Positions 1 to 7,928 are shown, numbered from the stretch's first letter. The stretch: DNA of 23,959 bases from Bacteroidales bacterium UBA3143 (GCA_002364735.1 DEZB01000005.1:1-23959); one strand, 5' to 3'. Notes: a model not told the origin generated them from the letters alone. A program made the numbers and translations.

Positions 1-72
1 GCAGCCTGCAAGATGGGTTAATTCAACAGAACCAGCTTGTTTACTTCTAAAATAATACCAACAGAACACAAC

Positions 73-1479
73 TTACCATGAACCACGATTTTCAGGAACT
101 CGTGATATTATTGGAGCGGTCACCAACAATAATATTGAAAGACCCAAATATGTCATTGCCTGAGCTTTAGATGGATACGCTGCCGCTGCAATAATTGAAG
201 TAGCAACAGCAATAGACATTATTTGACCCATTTGTAAACCAAGAGAACGAATAGCTGCAAGATTGGCTGATTGTTCAGGTGCTAATTGAATACCTGCATT
301 TCGTGCTGCTGGACTCATTATCCCAAATCCAAAACCTATAAAGAATGTACTAATAGAGAGCCAAATGAATGGAGAAATGCTAAACAATGGTTCAAAGAAA
401 AGAAGTGCTAATCCTAAAACTAATATCATAGAACCAACATACAAAGGAATTCGGTAGCCAGTTCGACGCAAATAAATACTCATAATTACAGACATCACAA
501 CTGAAGCACTCCCTTCTAAAACTAAGAGAATACCTGAATTTAGCTCACTTATACCATATCTATTAACGGCATAAAAAGGAATCAACGATGCGCTTCCAAT
601 AACCATTCCTGTATGGACAAGATTGATGAAGTTAACCGCTCCAAAGCCTTTGCCATATATAAAGTTTGGATTTATAAATGGAAATTCAACTCGATTTAAA
701 TGTCGGAAAAAGAGGATAAAAGATATAACAGAGAATAAAACTAATCCAATAAAAAGTGGAGATTGAAAAGAGGAATCATCTTCTCCCAAATAGGTGGTAG
801 CATACATAGCAGTAATAATGCCCATAGCCAGTAGTATAAGTCCTGGAAAATCAAAATTCTTTTTGCTACTATCCACAGGAGGTGCTATAGGAATAAAACG
901 CATTGCAAAAAACAAAACAGTTAAGCCAAATGGTATATTGATATAAAAAATCCATTGCCACGATGCATAAGTAACAAAAATTCCTCCAAAGATTGGACCA
1001 ATCATACCACCAATTGCAAAGATACTACCAAATAAACCCAAGAACTTATCGCGCGATTGGTTGAAGTGATTCACTATTATTCCTGTAGCTGATGGAGTTA
1101 GACCTGAGCCACCAATGGCTTGTATAGCTCGCATGGCAATAAGGACATATATATTGGTTGAAAGTCCGCAAAGTAATGATGCGAAAGTAAAAGTGGCTAC
1201 AGAAACTAAAAAAACGGGCCGATTTCCAAATCGGATACTAAATTTTGCACTAAGTGGAAGCATTAGCACAAAACCAAATGAATATGCAGTTAATGTCCAC
1301 CCTGCCCAACTAACCGATGTGTTCAAGTCGACTTGCAATGCATGTAATGCCGTTGCAACAATAGTTGAATCGACCGTTATCATCAGCAATGCCAGGGCAA
1401 CAATAGGAAAGACTATTTTAGGATTAACTTGCTCGTATCTATTATCTAAATTATTAACTTGTTTCTCTAACTTACTCAT
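73..1479 (-). CDS. MFS drug exporter, DHA2 (EmrB/QacA-like) family
   Basis: Predicted inner-membrane proton-coupled exporter of 468 residues, almost entirely hydrophobic helices. The first helix carries VDSTIVATALHALQVDL, close to the DHA2 signature around helix 1. A degenerate motif A (SAKFSIRFGNRP) follows helix 2, and a glycine-rich motif C-like segment (GGMIGPIFGGIF) lies in helix 5. Length and layout fit the 14-helix DHA2 group, as far as can be judged by eye. I chose the ATG at 1479. A longer reading would use a TTG at 1503 and add eight residues with no hydrophobic or conserved character. The substrate cannot be told from sequence; multidrug export is the usual family role. It lies 230 bp downstream of the isomerase gene, behind a hairpin, so it is probably transcribed separately. 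No TolC or HlyD-type partner is visible in the window. Confidence 0.88.
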   Translation of the reverse strand: MSKLEKQVNNLDNRYEQVNPKIVFPIVALALLMITVDSTIVATALHALQVDLNTSVSWAGWTLTAYSFGFVLMLPLSAKFSIRFGNRPVFLVSVATFTFASLLCGLSTNIYVLIAMRAIQAIGGSGLTPSATGIIVNHFNQSRDKFLGLFGSIFAIGGMIGPIFGGIFVTYASWQWIFYINIPFGLTVLFFAMRFIPIAPPVDSSKKNFDFPGLILLAMGIITAMYATTYLGEDDSSFQSPLFIGLVLFSVISFILFFRHLNRVEFPFINPNFIYGKGFGAVNFINLVHTGMVIGSASLIPFYAVNRYGISELNSGILLVLEGSASVVMSVIMSIYLRRTGYRIPLYVGSMILVLGLALLFFEPLFSISPFIWLSISTFFIGFGFGIMSPAARNAGIQLAPEQSANLAAIRSLGLQMGQIMSIAVATSIIAAAAYPSKAQAMTYLGLSILLLVTAPIISRVPENRGSW

Positions 1480-1619
1480 TTTTGATATCCAACTATTATG
1501 CAAATATTAGCGTACAAAAGTACTGATAAGGATGTTGTTTTCGTTCTTCTTAGTTGATTTTATATAAATAATTGCTTTTATATAAAGTAAATTCTTTGAA
1601 TAGATAGGATATATAGAGA

Positions 1620-1657
1620 CTCCCATTATAATCACCTACAAGTGTTTATAATGGGAG
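1620..1657 (-). terminator. Hairpin downstream of the isomerase gene
   Basis: A perfect 11-bp inverted repeat (CTCCCATTATA at 1620-1630, TATAATGGGAG at 1647-1657). A further short CAC/GTG pairing in the loop extends it to a nearly continuous hairpin. It sits about 50 bp past the stop of the leftward SIS gene. No T-run follows on either strand, so it could be a weak terminator or an mRNA 3'-end stabiliser. Confidence 0.55.
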
Positions 1658-1709
1658 CTAACTAATATCTATTGATAATTCTATTTATTTAAAAATACTC
1701 ATCGATTGC

Positions 1710-2339
1710 TCATTGATTGCATTTTGATCGTGACACATCTCCTAAATATCCTCCATGATGTCTTTTGGCATAATCATTGGCATTGAAATTTATCTTCTTC
1801 ATCGTCTCTATAACCAATAAGTCTCCCATTACAGTCATAACAGTTATAGATGTAGTGGGCGTAAGATTTAAAGGACATACTTCATCTGGATGACCTGTAA
1901 ATAAAAAAACATCTGCTTCATTAGCCAGAAAACTATCTTTACTTCCAGTAATTACAATAATTGGGATAGTAGAATAAATATTGCGTGCTAAGTCTAACAA
2001 CTCTATAATCTCGCGTGTCTTGCCTGAATTAGTTATCAAAAGCAATACATCATTGCGTTGCAAAATACCCAAATCTCCGTGTTGTGCCTCACTTGGATGT
2101 AGAAATATGGATGGAGTACCAGTTGAACAGAAAGTTGTAGCTATGTTTTGACCAATTTGTCCAGCTTTACCCATACCACTTATTACAAGCTTCCCATTTT
2201 TGTTGTGCACTTGTTCTACAATAATATCTACAGCTTTGCTGTAATTATCAGTTATTGGTATACTGCGAATAGCTTCTGCTTCCAGCTCTATAATTGATTT
2301 TAAATCATCAAGATTTATGGGTGTATTTTTGGAATTCAA
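1710..2339 (-). CDS. kdsD: SIS-domain D-arabinose-5-phosphate isomerase (KdsD/KpsF-like), lacking CBS domains
   Basis: Interconverts D-ribulose 5-phosphate and D-arabinose 5-phosphate, the first committed step toward Kdo for lipopolysaccharide; cytosolic. The SIS core shows GMGKAG (Lys58), STGTPS, HPSEAQHGDLG (His81, Glu84, His87), ITNSGKT and, near the end, KRHHGGYLG (His194/195). These align with the active-site segments of the KdsD/GutQ/KpsF family. E. coli-type enzymes are about 320 residues with two C-terminal CBS domains. This one is 209 residues and stops just after the GG-LG segment, so it is the short single-domain form, which is also known in Bacteroides. Its start overlaps the purE stop (ATGA), indicating translational coupling. 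A 6-phospho-3-hexuloisomerase is a less likely alternative because HGDLG and CPL-L-PT-S are KdsD hallmarks. Confidence 0.85.
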   Translation of the reverse strand: MNSKNTPINLDDLKSIIELEAEAIRSIPITDNYSKAVDIIVEQVHNKNGKLVISGMGKAGQIGQNIATTFCSTGTPSIFLHPSEAQHGDLGILQRNDVLLLITNSGKTREIIELLDLARNIYSTIPIIVITGSKDSFLANEADVFLFTGHPDEVCPLNLTPTTSITVMTVMGDLLVIETMKKINFNANDYAKRHHGGYLGDVSRSKCNQ

Positions 2340-2842
2340 TTTGTTTTATTTTTAAATTTTATTTCAGATAAATCTTGATTTGCTTTTGTGATTTTATCTT
2401 TCAATCCGTCTTTGTACTTCGAAAGTTTTGCTTGGTACTCAGGATTGTCAGTAGCCATTATTTGAAGCGCAAGTATAGCAGCGTTGAGCGATCCATTAAT
2501 ACCTACTGTAGCTACAGGAATGCCTGGAGGCATTTGCACTATAGCTAAAAGAGCATCCAGTCCTTGCAAAGAAGCATTGATTGGCACACCAATGACGGGT
2601 ATGGAAGTCATTGATGCAATTACGCCCGGAAGGTGTGCGGCCATTCCTGCAGCGGCAATTATTACTTTTATATTGTTAGCTTGTGCATGCTTTGCAAAGC
2701 TCTCAACCGCTTCGGGAGTGCGATGCGCCGACAATGCATTTATCTCAAACGGAATATCCATTTCGTCAAGAAATTTAGCAGCTTTTTCCATCACTGGATA
2801 ATCGGAAGTGCTACCCATAATAATGCTTACTAATGGTTTCAT
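2336..2842 (-). CDS. purE: N5-carboxyaminoimidazole ribonucleotide mutase (class I PurE)
   Basis: Converts N5-CAIR to 4-carboxy-AIR in purine synthesis. The 168 residues match the compact class I fold: MGSTSD at residues 9-14 (phosphate binding), SAHRTPE (catalytic His), AAGMAAHLPG, GVPINASLQGLDALLAIVQM with PPGIPVATVGI. No PurK follows, so the preceding step must be encoded elsewhere. The gene is first in a two-gene unit with the SIS isomerase, overlapping it by 4 bp. The leader between gcvH and purE contains a 7-bp inverted repeat (2910-2929, TCTGTTT/AAACAGA) of unknown meaning. Start ATG at 2842 is the only reasonable one. Confidence 0.97.
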   Translation of the reverse strand: MKPLVSIIMGSTSDYPVMEKAAKFLDEMDIPFEINALSAHRTPEAVESFAKHAQANNIKVIIAAAGMAAHLPGVIASMTSIPVIGVPINASLQGLDALLAIVQMPPGIPVATVGINGSLNAAILALQIMATDNPEYQAKLSKYKDGLKDKITKANQDLSEIKFKNKTN

Positions 2843-3026
2843 AATGCGTATATATTTTAGAGCAGTTTAATTTGGTAAGAGTCATTATAATCAAATAATT
2901 TGACGCTTATCTGTTTTTAAACAAACAGACTTTCAAAAATAATCATATTCTGTTAATTTACCAATGATATGAATGAATAAAAGAAAAGCGAGTACTATTT
3001 TGCGAAGAACTGAAAAGTGTCGAAAC

Positions 3027-3073
3027 AAAAAAATGTCTAAAAAGACAATCAATATGCGATTACTTTTTAGACA
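3027..3073 (-). terminator. Rho-independent terminator of gcvH
   Basis: Read leftward, TGTCTAAAAAG pairs perfectly with CTTTTTAGACA (3073-3063 with 3044-3034) and is followed at once by seven T (3033-3027). It starts 28 bp after the gcvH stop. A second possible stem overlaps it: 3013-3021 with 3070-3078 (AAAAGTGTC/GACACTTTT). Confidence 0.85.
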
Positions 3074-3100
3074 CTTTTATTTTAATAATAGTGAGGGTTG

Positions 3101-3481
3101 TTACTTCCCAATGAATTCTTTGTATGCAGCAGCATCCATCAACTCATCTAATTCTTTTTCGTCCTCAATGGTAACTTTGATAATCCATCCGTCGCCATAT
3201 GGATCTTTATTCACCAACTCTGGATTATCGTCTAACTCAGGGTTTAACTCCAGTACTTCTCCAGTTACAGGCATCATAAGATCTGAAACTGTTTTAACGG
3301 CTTCAATACTACCAAAGACTTCATCTTTGTCGACGGTTTCGCCTTCGCTGGTAACATCTACATACACAATTTCTCCCAATTCGCTTTGTGCAAAATCGGA
3401 AATACCTATAGTGGCCTTGTCTCCCTCAACAAGAATCCATTCATGGTCTTTTGAATACTTTAAATTTTCAGGAAAATTCAT
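3101..3481 (-). CDS. gcvH: Glycine cleavage system H protein
   Basis: Lipoyl carrier that shuttles the aminomethyl group between the P, T and L proteins of the glycine cleavage complex. The 126 residues match the usual length. Conserved features are KDHEW near the N terminus, GISDFAQSELGEIVYVDV, the lipoylation site SIEAVKTVSD with acceptor Lys63, and MPVTGEVLELNPEL-D-PELVNKDPYGDGWI-K. No gcvT or gcvP is nearby. It follows the PAP2-like gene by 77 bp and ends at a strong terminator, so it is separated from purE although the two lie in series. Confidence 0.97.
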   Translation of the reverse strand: MNFPENLKYSKDHEWILVEGDKATIGISDFAQSELGEIVYVDVTSEGETVDKDEVFGSIEAVKTVSDLMMPVTGEVLELNPELDDNPELVNKDPYGDGWIIKVTIEDEKELDELMDAAAYKEFIGK

Positions 3482-3558
3482 AGTCTTAATGTTTTTAAGT
3501 TTTTAAATTACAGAAGTGTAAATATAGTGATTTTTTCTATATCCTATTGAATGTTTAA

Positions 3559-4167
3559 TCAAGATCCTATCCATATACATGTGAAAGAGACAATAAAGCC
3601 TAATAAAAATCCTGCATATACTTGATTGGGTGTGTGTCTCCTTAGTATCAGTCGTGATACTCCTACCATCCCAGATATTACAAATAAAAGTATAAAAAGA
3701 AGATAAGGATTACCTCTTTCAACAAAATAGCTGATGGACATAACACCTCCAAGAAGGCTTGAAACTCCAAACATATGAGCACTTATTTTCCACCATAATG
3801 TAATGATGGTTGCCAAAATCATTGTAACAATTGGTGCAACCAACATTAACAAGAACCAAAGTGGCAACGCCAAATTATAGAAGTGATATATCAAGAATCC
3901 AAAACATAGCATTGTAACGGCATATGGGGCAAATCTATCTCGTCGTTTTAATAGTGTCAGGTCGGATATTATTCCTACACGCATCATAATATATATTAGC
4001 ATGCCTGGAATTAAAAAAGTAAATAGAACAGTAGGAATTAGCAGTGTGAAAAACTGATTGACATAAATATACCTGAAATGAGTGTACACAAATAACAAAG
4101 CCACACTATAGATGGGCATTAAAAGCGGCTGGAAAACACTGGATATAAAATGTGAGAGTAGTTTCAT
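3559..4167 (-). CDS. PAP2-like multi-pass membrane protein with an altered third motif
   Basis: A 202-residue integral membrane protein with about six hydrophobic helices. Three short segments resemble the type 2 phosphatidic acid phosphatase signature: KRRDRFAP (motif 1 basic cluster), SAHMFG in place of PSGH, and SRLILRRHTPNQ in place of SR-x5-H-x3-D. The motif 3 His is present, but the Asp of the charge relay is Gln here. Lipid phosphate hydrolysis at the membrane is therefore possible but not assured. It begins 22 bp after rpoN and is probably co-transcribed with it. Undecaprenyl pyrophosphate or phosphatidyl phosphate substrates are family possibilities only. Confidence 0.72.
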   Translation of the reverse strand: MKLLSHFISSVFQPLLMPIYSVALLFVYTHFRYIYVNQFFTLLIPTVLFTFLIPGMLIYIMMRVGIISDLTLLKRRDRFAPYAVTMLCFGFLIYHFYNLALPLWFLLMLVAPIVTMILATIITLWWKISAHMFGVSSLLGGVMSISYFVERGNPYLLFILLFVISGMVGVSRLILRRHTPNQVYAGFLLGFIVSFTCIWIGS

Positions 4168-4189
4168 TTAATTTTCTTGAAGCCCAAAG

Positions 4190-5647
4190 TTATAATATTT
4201 TTCTTAATCGAGCTACAGGAATGCCTAATTGTTCTCTATATTTAGCAACTGTTCGTCGTGCAATTATATATCCTTTATCATTTAGCATTTTTGTAGCCTC
4301 ATCATCAGTCAAAGGTTTTCGAGGATCTTCTTTTTCAATCTTCTCTTTCAGCAAAATTTTAATTTCACGAGAGGATATATCTTCGCCAGTATCTGTTTGC
4401 ATTGCTTCGGAAAAGAAAAATCTTAAAGGAAATATACCCATATTAGTTTGTACATATTTGCTATTGCTCACACGGGATACGGTGGAAATGTCAAAACCTG
4501 TTTTTTCAGCAACATCTTTTAATACCATAGGTTTTAAATTAGATTCGTCGCCAGTTATGAAATAATCATATTGGATATCAATAATAGCTTGCATGGTTAC
4601 CTGCATGGTTATTTGTCGTTGATGTATGGCATCAATGAACCACCGAGCCGAGTCAACTTTTTGTTTCATAAACAGGAGAGCTTGCTTATTTTCATCAGAC
4701 ATGGTTTTTTTGTTTTCACTATATCCTTTCATCATTTCAGAAAAACCACGGTTGATTTGTAATGGAGGTATATTTTTGTTGTTAAGTGAGAGAGTAATTT
4801 CTTGTCCATCTATCTCTACAAGAAAATCAGGTGTAATATTTGCCATAGCCATCTCCATATAATCAGCCCAAATATTTCCGGGTTTTGGATTGAGAGTCGT
4901 AATTATTTCTACAGCGTCACGCAAGTCATCATATGACATTTCTGACAAACGCATGATTTTGTCATAATGTTTTTTTGTAAACTCTTCAAAGTAATTTTCT
5001 AATAAAAAAGTAGCTTGTTTTATTATTTTGGTTTGTTGTTTTCTTGCTAACTGAATCAATAAGCATTCTTGCAAATTCCGTGCACCAACTCCTGCAGGCT
5101 CTAAGTTTTGAATTTCTTTTAATATTTCCTCGATACGTTCGGGAGTAATATCAATGTTTAATTGAAAAATGAGATCATCGGAAATTGATTGTAATGTGCT
5201 TTCTAAGTAACCATTTTCATCGAGATTGCCAATAATGTATTCAGCAATCTGCATCTCCTTATGGCTCAAATTTCGTAGATTTATTTGATCTAAGAGAGAT
5301 TGATGTAATGTACTGTCCGAAAAAGCGAAATCAGTGATGGGTTGATCAAAATTGGTGTTCGCTCCAATATTTAAACGATAATCAGGCATTTCTTCTTCAG
5401 AAGTATAGTCACCTGTTATTATCTCTTCTTGCGAAAGTAGTTCGGCATATTCATCCTCTTCATGTTTGTCATCGTCTTTAACGCCATCTTTTGCAATAGC
5501 TTCATCTAAAGCAGGATTCTCCTCCAATTCTTGCTTAATTTTATCTTCGAGTTCGATTGAATTAAGTTCAATTAGTTTTATCACCTGTAGTTGAAGAGGC
5601 GATAATCTTTGTGTTTGTTTTAATTGTTGTTTTTGTCTAAGGGTCAT
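4190..5647 (-). CDS. rpoN: RNA polymerase sigma-54 factor
   Basis: Directs RNA polymerase to -24/-12 promoters, needing enhancer-binding ATPases to open. The Gln-rich region I (LRQKQQLKQTQRLSPLQLQV) is at the N terminus and an acidic linker follows. Next come the core-binding region and a helix-turn-helix with DVAEKTGFDISTVSRVSNSK, then GIFPLRFFF, and the RpoN box ARRTVAKYRE at residues 463-472 of 485. I chose the ATG at 5647. The open frame continues ten codons upstream, but family members start at this M-LRQ. A consensus -7 box lies 28 bp upstream. No enhancer-binding protein is encoded nearby. Confidence 0.97.
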   Translation of the reverse strand: MTLRQKQQLKQTQRLSPLQLQVIKLIELNSIELEDKIKQELEENPALDEAIAKDGVKDDDKHEEDEYAELLSQEEIITGDYTSEEEMPDYRLNIGANTNFDQPITDFAFSDSTLHQSLLDQINLRNLSHKEMQIAEYIIGNLDENGYLESTLQSISDDLIFQLNIDITPERIEEILKEIQNLEPAGVGARNLQECLLIQLARKQQTKIIKQATFLLENYFEEFTKKHYDKIMRLSEMSYDDLRDAVEIITTLNPKPGNIWADYMEMAMANITPDFLVEIDGQEITLSLNNKNIPPLQINRGFSEMMKGYSENKKTMSDENKQALLFMKQKVDSARWFIDAIHQRQITMQVTMQAIIDIQYDYFITGDESNLKPMVLKDVAEKTGFDISTVSRVSNSKYVQTNMGIFPLRFFFSEAMQTDTGEDISSREIKILLKEKIEKEDPRKPLTDDEATKMLNDKGYIIARRTVAKYREQLGIPVARLRKIL

Positions 5648-5674
5648 GAAATGAATTGATGTTAGTACGAAGAA

Positions 5675-5682
5675 CAAAGATA
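5675..5682 (-). promoter_or_regulatory. -7 box (TATCTTTG) upstream of rpoN
   Basis: An exact match to the Bacteroidota TAnnTTTG element, 28 bp before the rpoN start. I see no good TTG/TTTG at the usual ~19-bp distance, so only the -7 half is supported. Confidence 0.45.
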
Positions 5683-5773
5683 AAAAATAAAAGTTTTTTG
5701 AAATAAATAAATTGTACTTATTGCATAACTATGTCGCACTAAGATTTTACTTGTTGTAGTACTTGATAGTTTT

Positions 5774-6073
5774 TCATTCTTCGTAACCTGCTTTGCATGA
5801 AAGACATTCATTTGCAAAGGCATCATATTCATCGAAGGCGGGTCCCGGCTTTCCATTGTAAACAATAATTCGATCAATGCGGACTTCTTGTTTATTTTCA
5901 AAGATTATAAAATATTCATTCTGGCTATTCTTTTTAATATCTATAATTTTGCTGTTTACCTCCTCTAAGGTAGTGCCTTCGCCAAAGTAAACCACTCTGG
6001 TTGAATCTTTATCTTTCTCTTTCTCAAAGAAATCAAAGAAATCAGGATCTACAGGGAGATAGGATGGTGTCAT
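5774..6073 (-). CDS. Small protein resembling Rof/YaeO (Rho-binding antiterminator)
   Basis: A 99-residue soluble protein. By eye its first 70 residues follow the order of E. coli Rof. They show a Y-x-P near the start with D-x-F-D after it, a stretch of alternating hydrophobics (VVYFGEGTTLEEVNSKIIDI), then NEYFIIFE and QEVRIDRIIVY, matching Rof's EYLVVE and RELRLDKI. Rof binds Rho and inhibits termination; that role here is inference from weak similarity. The C terminus is unlike Rof: an acidic segment ending with ECLSCKAGYEE, which carries two cysteines. I chose the ATG at 6073, where MTPSYLPVDPDFFD begins; the longer frame only adds a non-conserved leader. It is a stand-alone gene between miaA and rpoN. 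Confidence 0.5.
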   Translation of the reverse strand: MTPSYLPVDPDFFDFFEKEKDKDSTRVVYFGEGTTLEEVNSKIIDIKKNSQNEYFIIFENKQEVRIDRIIVYNGKPGPAFDEYDAFANECLSCKAGYEE

Positions 6074-6160
6074 AATTGTGTTCGTTTTTATACTATTACT
6101 ATATATATAAATAAACACACTGGAAAGTAATCGGTTCAATTTTTAATATATAGAGACAAC

Positions 6161-6184
6161 ACTTTCACTTTCACTTTCACTTTC
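6161..6184. repeat. Hexanucleotide tandem repeat (ACTTTC)4
   Basis: Four perfect copies of ACTTTC, flanked by partial units, between the miaA stop and the Rof-like gene start (88 bp upstream of that start). Short tandem repeats like this can change copy number by slippage. Whether it affects the downstream promoter is unknown. Confidence 0.85.
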
Positions 6185-6248
6185 GCTCTCATTCTAAGTT
6201 ATAGAACAAATATTTGATCAATTGATTATCAATCAGAAGCAATCATCC

Positions 6249-7154
6249 CTATATATTGATTCTGTTAATTATATCCTCTTTGGCATTCACATGCTCATCT
6301 GATAAGTCTATCCAATGTATCTCTTTATCACTATTGAACCAACTCAACTGCTTGCGTGCATAATTACGCGAATGTTGTTTAATTTTATCAATAGCGAATT
6401 CCAGCGACCAATTTCCATCAAAATACTGAAACAGTTCTTTATAACCAACTGTGTTCAATGAATTCAAATGTTTTTGAGGGTATAACTTTCGAGCCTCTTC
6501 AATCAATCCGTTGTCTATCATTTGGTCAACACGTACATTAATTCTTTGGTATAGTTCTTCTCGTGGTCGTGTCAATCCAATCTTAACGATATCAAATGGT
6601 CGTTTTTTCACGGTATTCGTACGAAAAGATGAGTATGGCTTTCCTGTCATAATGCAAACTTCTAAGGCATGAATAATTCGTTTGGGATTTTTTAGATCAA
6701 CTTGATTATAAAACACTGGGTCACGCATTTTCAACTGCATTCGTATTGGATCAATTCCCTCTTTTTGATATAAATCCATTAATTGTTCTCTTAACACTGG
6801 ATCAATATCAGGTACCTCATCTATACCCTTGCAAACAGCATCAATATACATCATTGAGCCACCAGACATAATGACACAATCATGTTTTTCGTGGAGTTGA
6901 GAAAGCAACTTTATTGTTTGATCTTCAAACTCACTCGCGCTGAAATAATCATTCACCGAAAGAGTACCAATAAAATAATGAGTGGCTTTTTTTAATTGTT
7001 CTGCGGTGGGTGCGTCTGTACCAATTGTTAAGTCTTTGTATATCTGTCTTGAATCGGACGAAATTATAGGACATTTTAAATGCTCCGCAACGCTTATGCT
7101 CAAATTCGTTTTACCAACGCCCGTGGGGCCAAGGATAACGAGAAGTTTTTTCAT
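6249..7154 (-). CDS. miaA: tRNA dimethylallyltransferase
   Basis: Transfers a dimethylallyl group to N6 of A37 in tRNAs reading UNN codons. The 301 residues show the P-loop GPTGVGKT (9-16), the SSDSRQIYKDLTIGT segment with the Asp-Ser pair, a YFIGTLSVNDYFSASEF loop, SGGSMMYIDAVCKGID, and the C-terminal RNYARKQLSWF that contacts the anticodon stem. The start codon abuts the stop of the upstream acidic protein with no gap, so the two are very likely coupled. Confidence 0.96.
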   Translation of the reverse strand: MKKLLVILGPTGVGKTNLSISVAEHLKCPIISSDSRQIYKDLTIGTDAPTAEQLKKATHYFIGTLSVNDYFSASEFEDQTIKLLSQLHEKHDCVIMSGGSMMYIDAVCKGIDEVPDIDPVLREQLMDLYQKEGIDPIRMQLKMRDPVFYNQVDLKNPKRIIHALEVCIMTGKPYSSFRTNTVKKRPFDIVKIGLTRPREELYQRINVRVDQMIDNGLIEEARKLYPQKHLNSLNTVGYKELFQYFDGNWSLEFAIDKIKQHSRNYARKQLSWFNSDKEIHWIDLSDEHVNAKEDIINRINI

Positions 7155-7748
7155 TTACAATAATTCTATATCTTCTGGATATTCCAAATCACTATCATCG
7201 GGTTCCTCTTCGTCCAATCCTTCAAATCCTTCTTTATCTATCTCTTCCAAATCATAATTGTCTTCACCATAAAACTCTTCGTCGGTATCCATAAAAGGTG
7301 TAGACGTAATAGCAGGTTTTACTATTTCGGGTTCTACCTCCTCTTTTAAGAATTGAGTTGGAGCATTACCCTGTTTTTTATAAGTAGGTTTATTTAGGCT
7401 CTTGCCTAATATCATTTCTTTTAATTCGATATAAAAAAATCGATCCTTATTGTAATCAAAAACAAACATCAATTTTTGTTTCTCTTCATCAAACCATTCC
7501 GATAAAACCTCATCTTCCATCACATAAGAATCAACATCCCAATCAGTATCAATCTCCATTAAGGTAATTTCTTGTTTTTTTCGCCAGTCGTCATCACACA
7601 TAATGAAAGAAGTCATTTCCACCTTTTCATAATCGCAACTGTCCATTATTGTTTTATGAAAATCAAGAAAGGTAGCATCAGCATCAATTTTTATTTCTAT
7701 TTTGAAATTACTAACCTCTTCAGATACGAGTAAAAATTTGTATATCAT
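7155..7748 (-). CDS. Plasmid pRiA4b ORF-3-like protein with acidic tail
   Basis: A 197-residue soluble protein. The first ~110 residues (IYKFLLVSEEVSNFKIEIKI, then FLDFHKTIMDSCDYE, SFIMCDDDWRKKQEITLMEI and LMFVFDYNKDRFFYIEL) follow the PRiA4_ORF3 pattern: an opening strand, one helix, then the W-x5-I-T-L and F-x-YD-x-G/N-D segments. The family is sometimes named after an IS1096 passenger gene, but function is unknown and nothing here indicates mobility. The last ~45 residues are extremely acidic (repeated DEE, EDN, DEEEPDD). ATG at 7748 is preferred to the TTG at 7757. It directly precedes miaA with no gap. Confidence 0.7.
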   Translation of the reverse strand: MIYKFLLVSEEVSNFKIEIKIDADATFLDFHKTIMDSCDYEKVEMTSFIMCDDDWRKKQEITLMEIDTDWDVDSYVMEDEVLSEWFDEEKQKLMFVFDYNKDRFFYIELKEMILGKSLNKPTYKKQGNAPTQFLKEEVEPEIVKPAITSTPFMDTDEEFYGEDNYDLEEIDKEGFEGLDEEEPDDSDLEYPEDIELL

Positions 7749-7791
7749 ATTTATCAAGTAATATTTTTCTGTTTATGCTTTTTATACAATT

Positions 7792-7799
7792 CAAAGATA
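7792..7799 (-). promoter_or_regulatory. -7 box (TATCTTTG) upstream of the miaA unit
   Basis: Exact TAnnTTTG match on the minus strand, 44 bp before the first gene of the unit. No convincing -33 element at the usual spacing. Confidence 0.4.
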
Positions 7800-7843
7800 G
7801 TAAAAAGTTGCATAAAGAAGAATGTGGTCAAACAAATTGAAGG

Positions 7844-7865
7844 TTCACTTTTAAAATAAAGTGAA
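7844..7865. repeat. 8-bp inverted repeat in the divergent intergenic region
   Basis: TTCACTTT and AAAGTGAA separated by six bases, between the divergently transcribed miaA unit and the small gene at 7929. It could be an operator or chance; no factor can be named. Confidence 0.3.
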
Positions 7866-7928
7866 TAAACGTATCGAATTATCTACTTAATAATTATCTT
7901 AGTGCTATAATTTAAAAAACTCACAATT

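Noticed and set aside
1..72. Continuation of the MFS reading frame past its stop
   Set aside because: The frame stays open for 24 codons after the TAA, but the protein already has a normal family end, and 24 stop-free codons are not improbable. I see no other feature in 1-72.
7155..7748. IS1096 passenger gene as evidence for a mobile element
   Set aside because: Only the family name suggests mobility. There is no transposase, terminal repeat or target duplication, and the gene is fused in operon structure to miaA.
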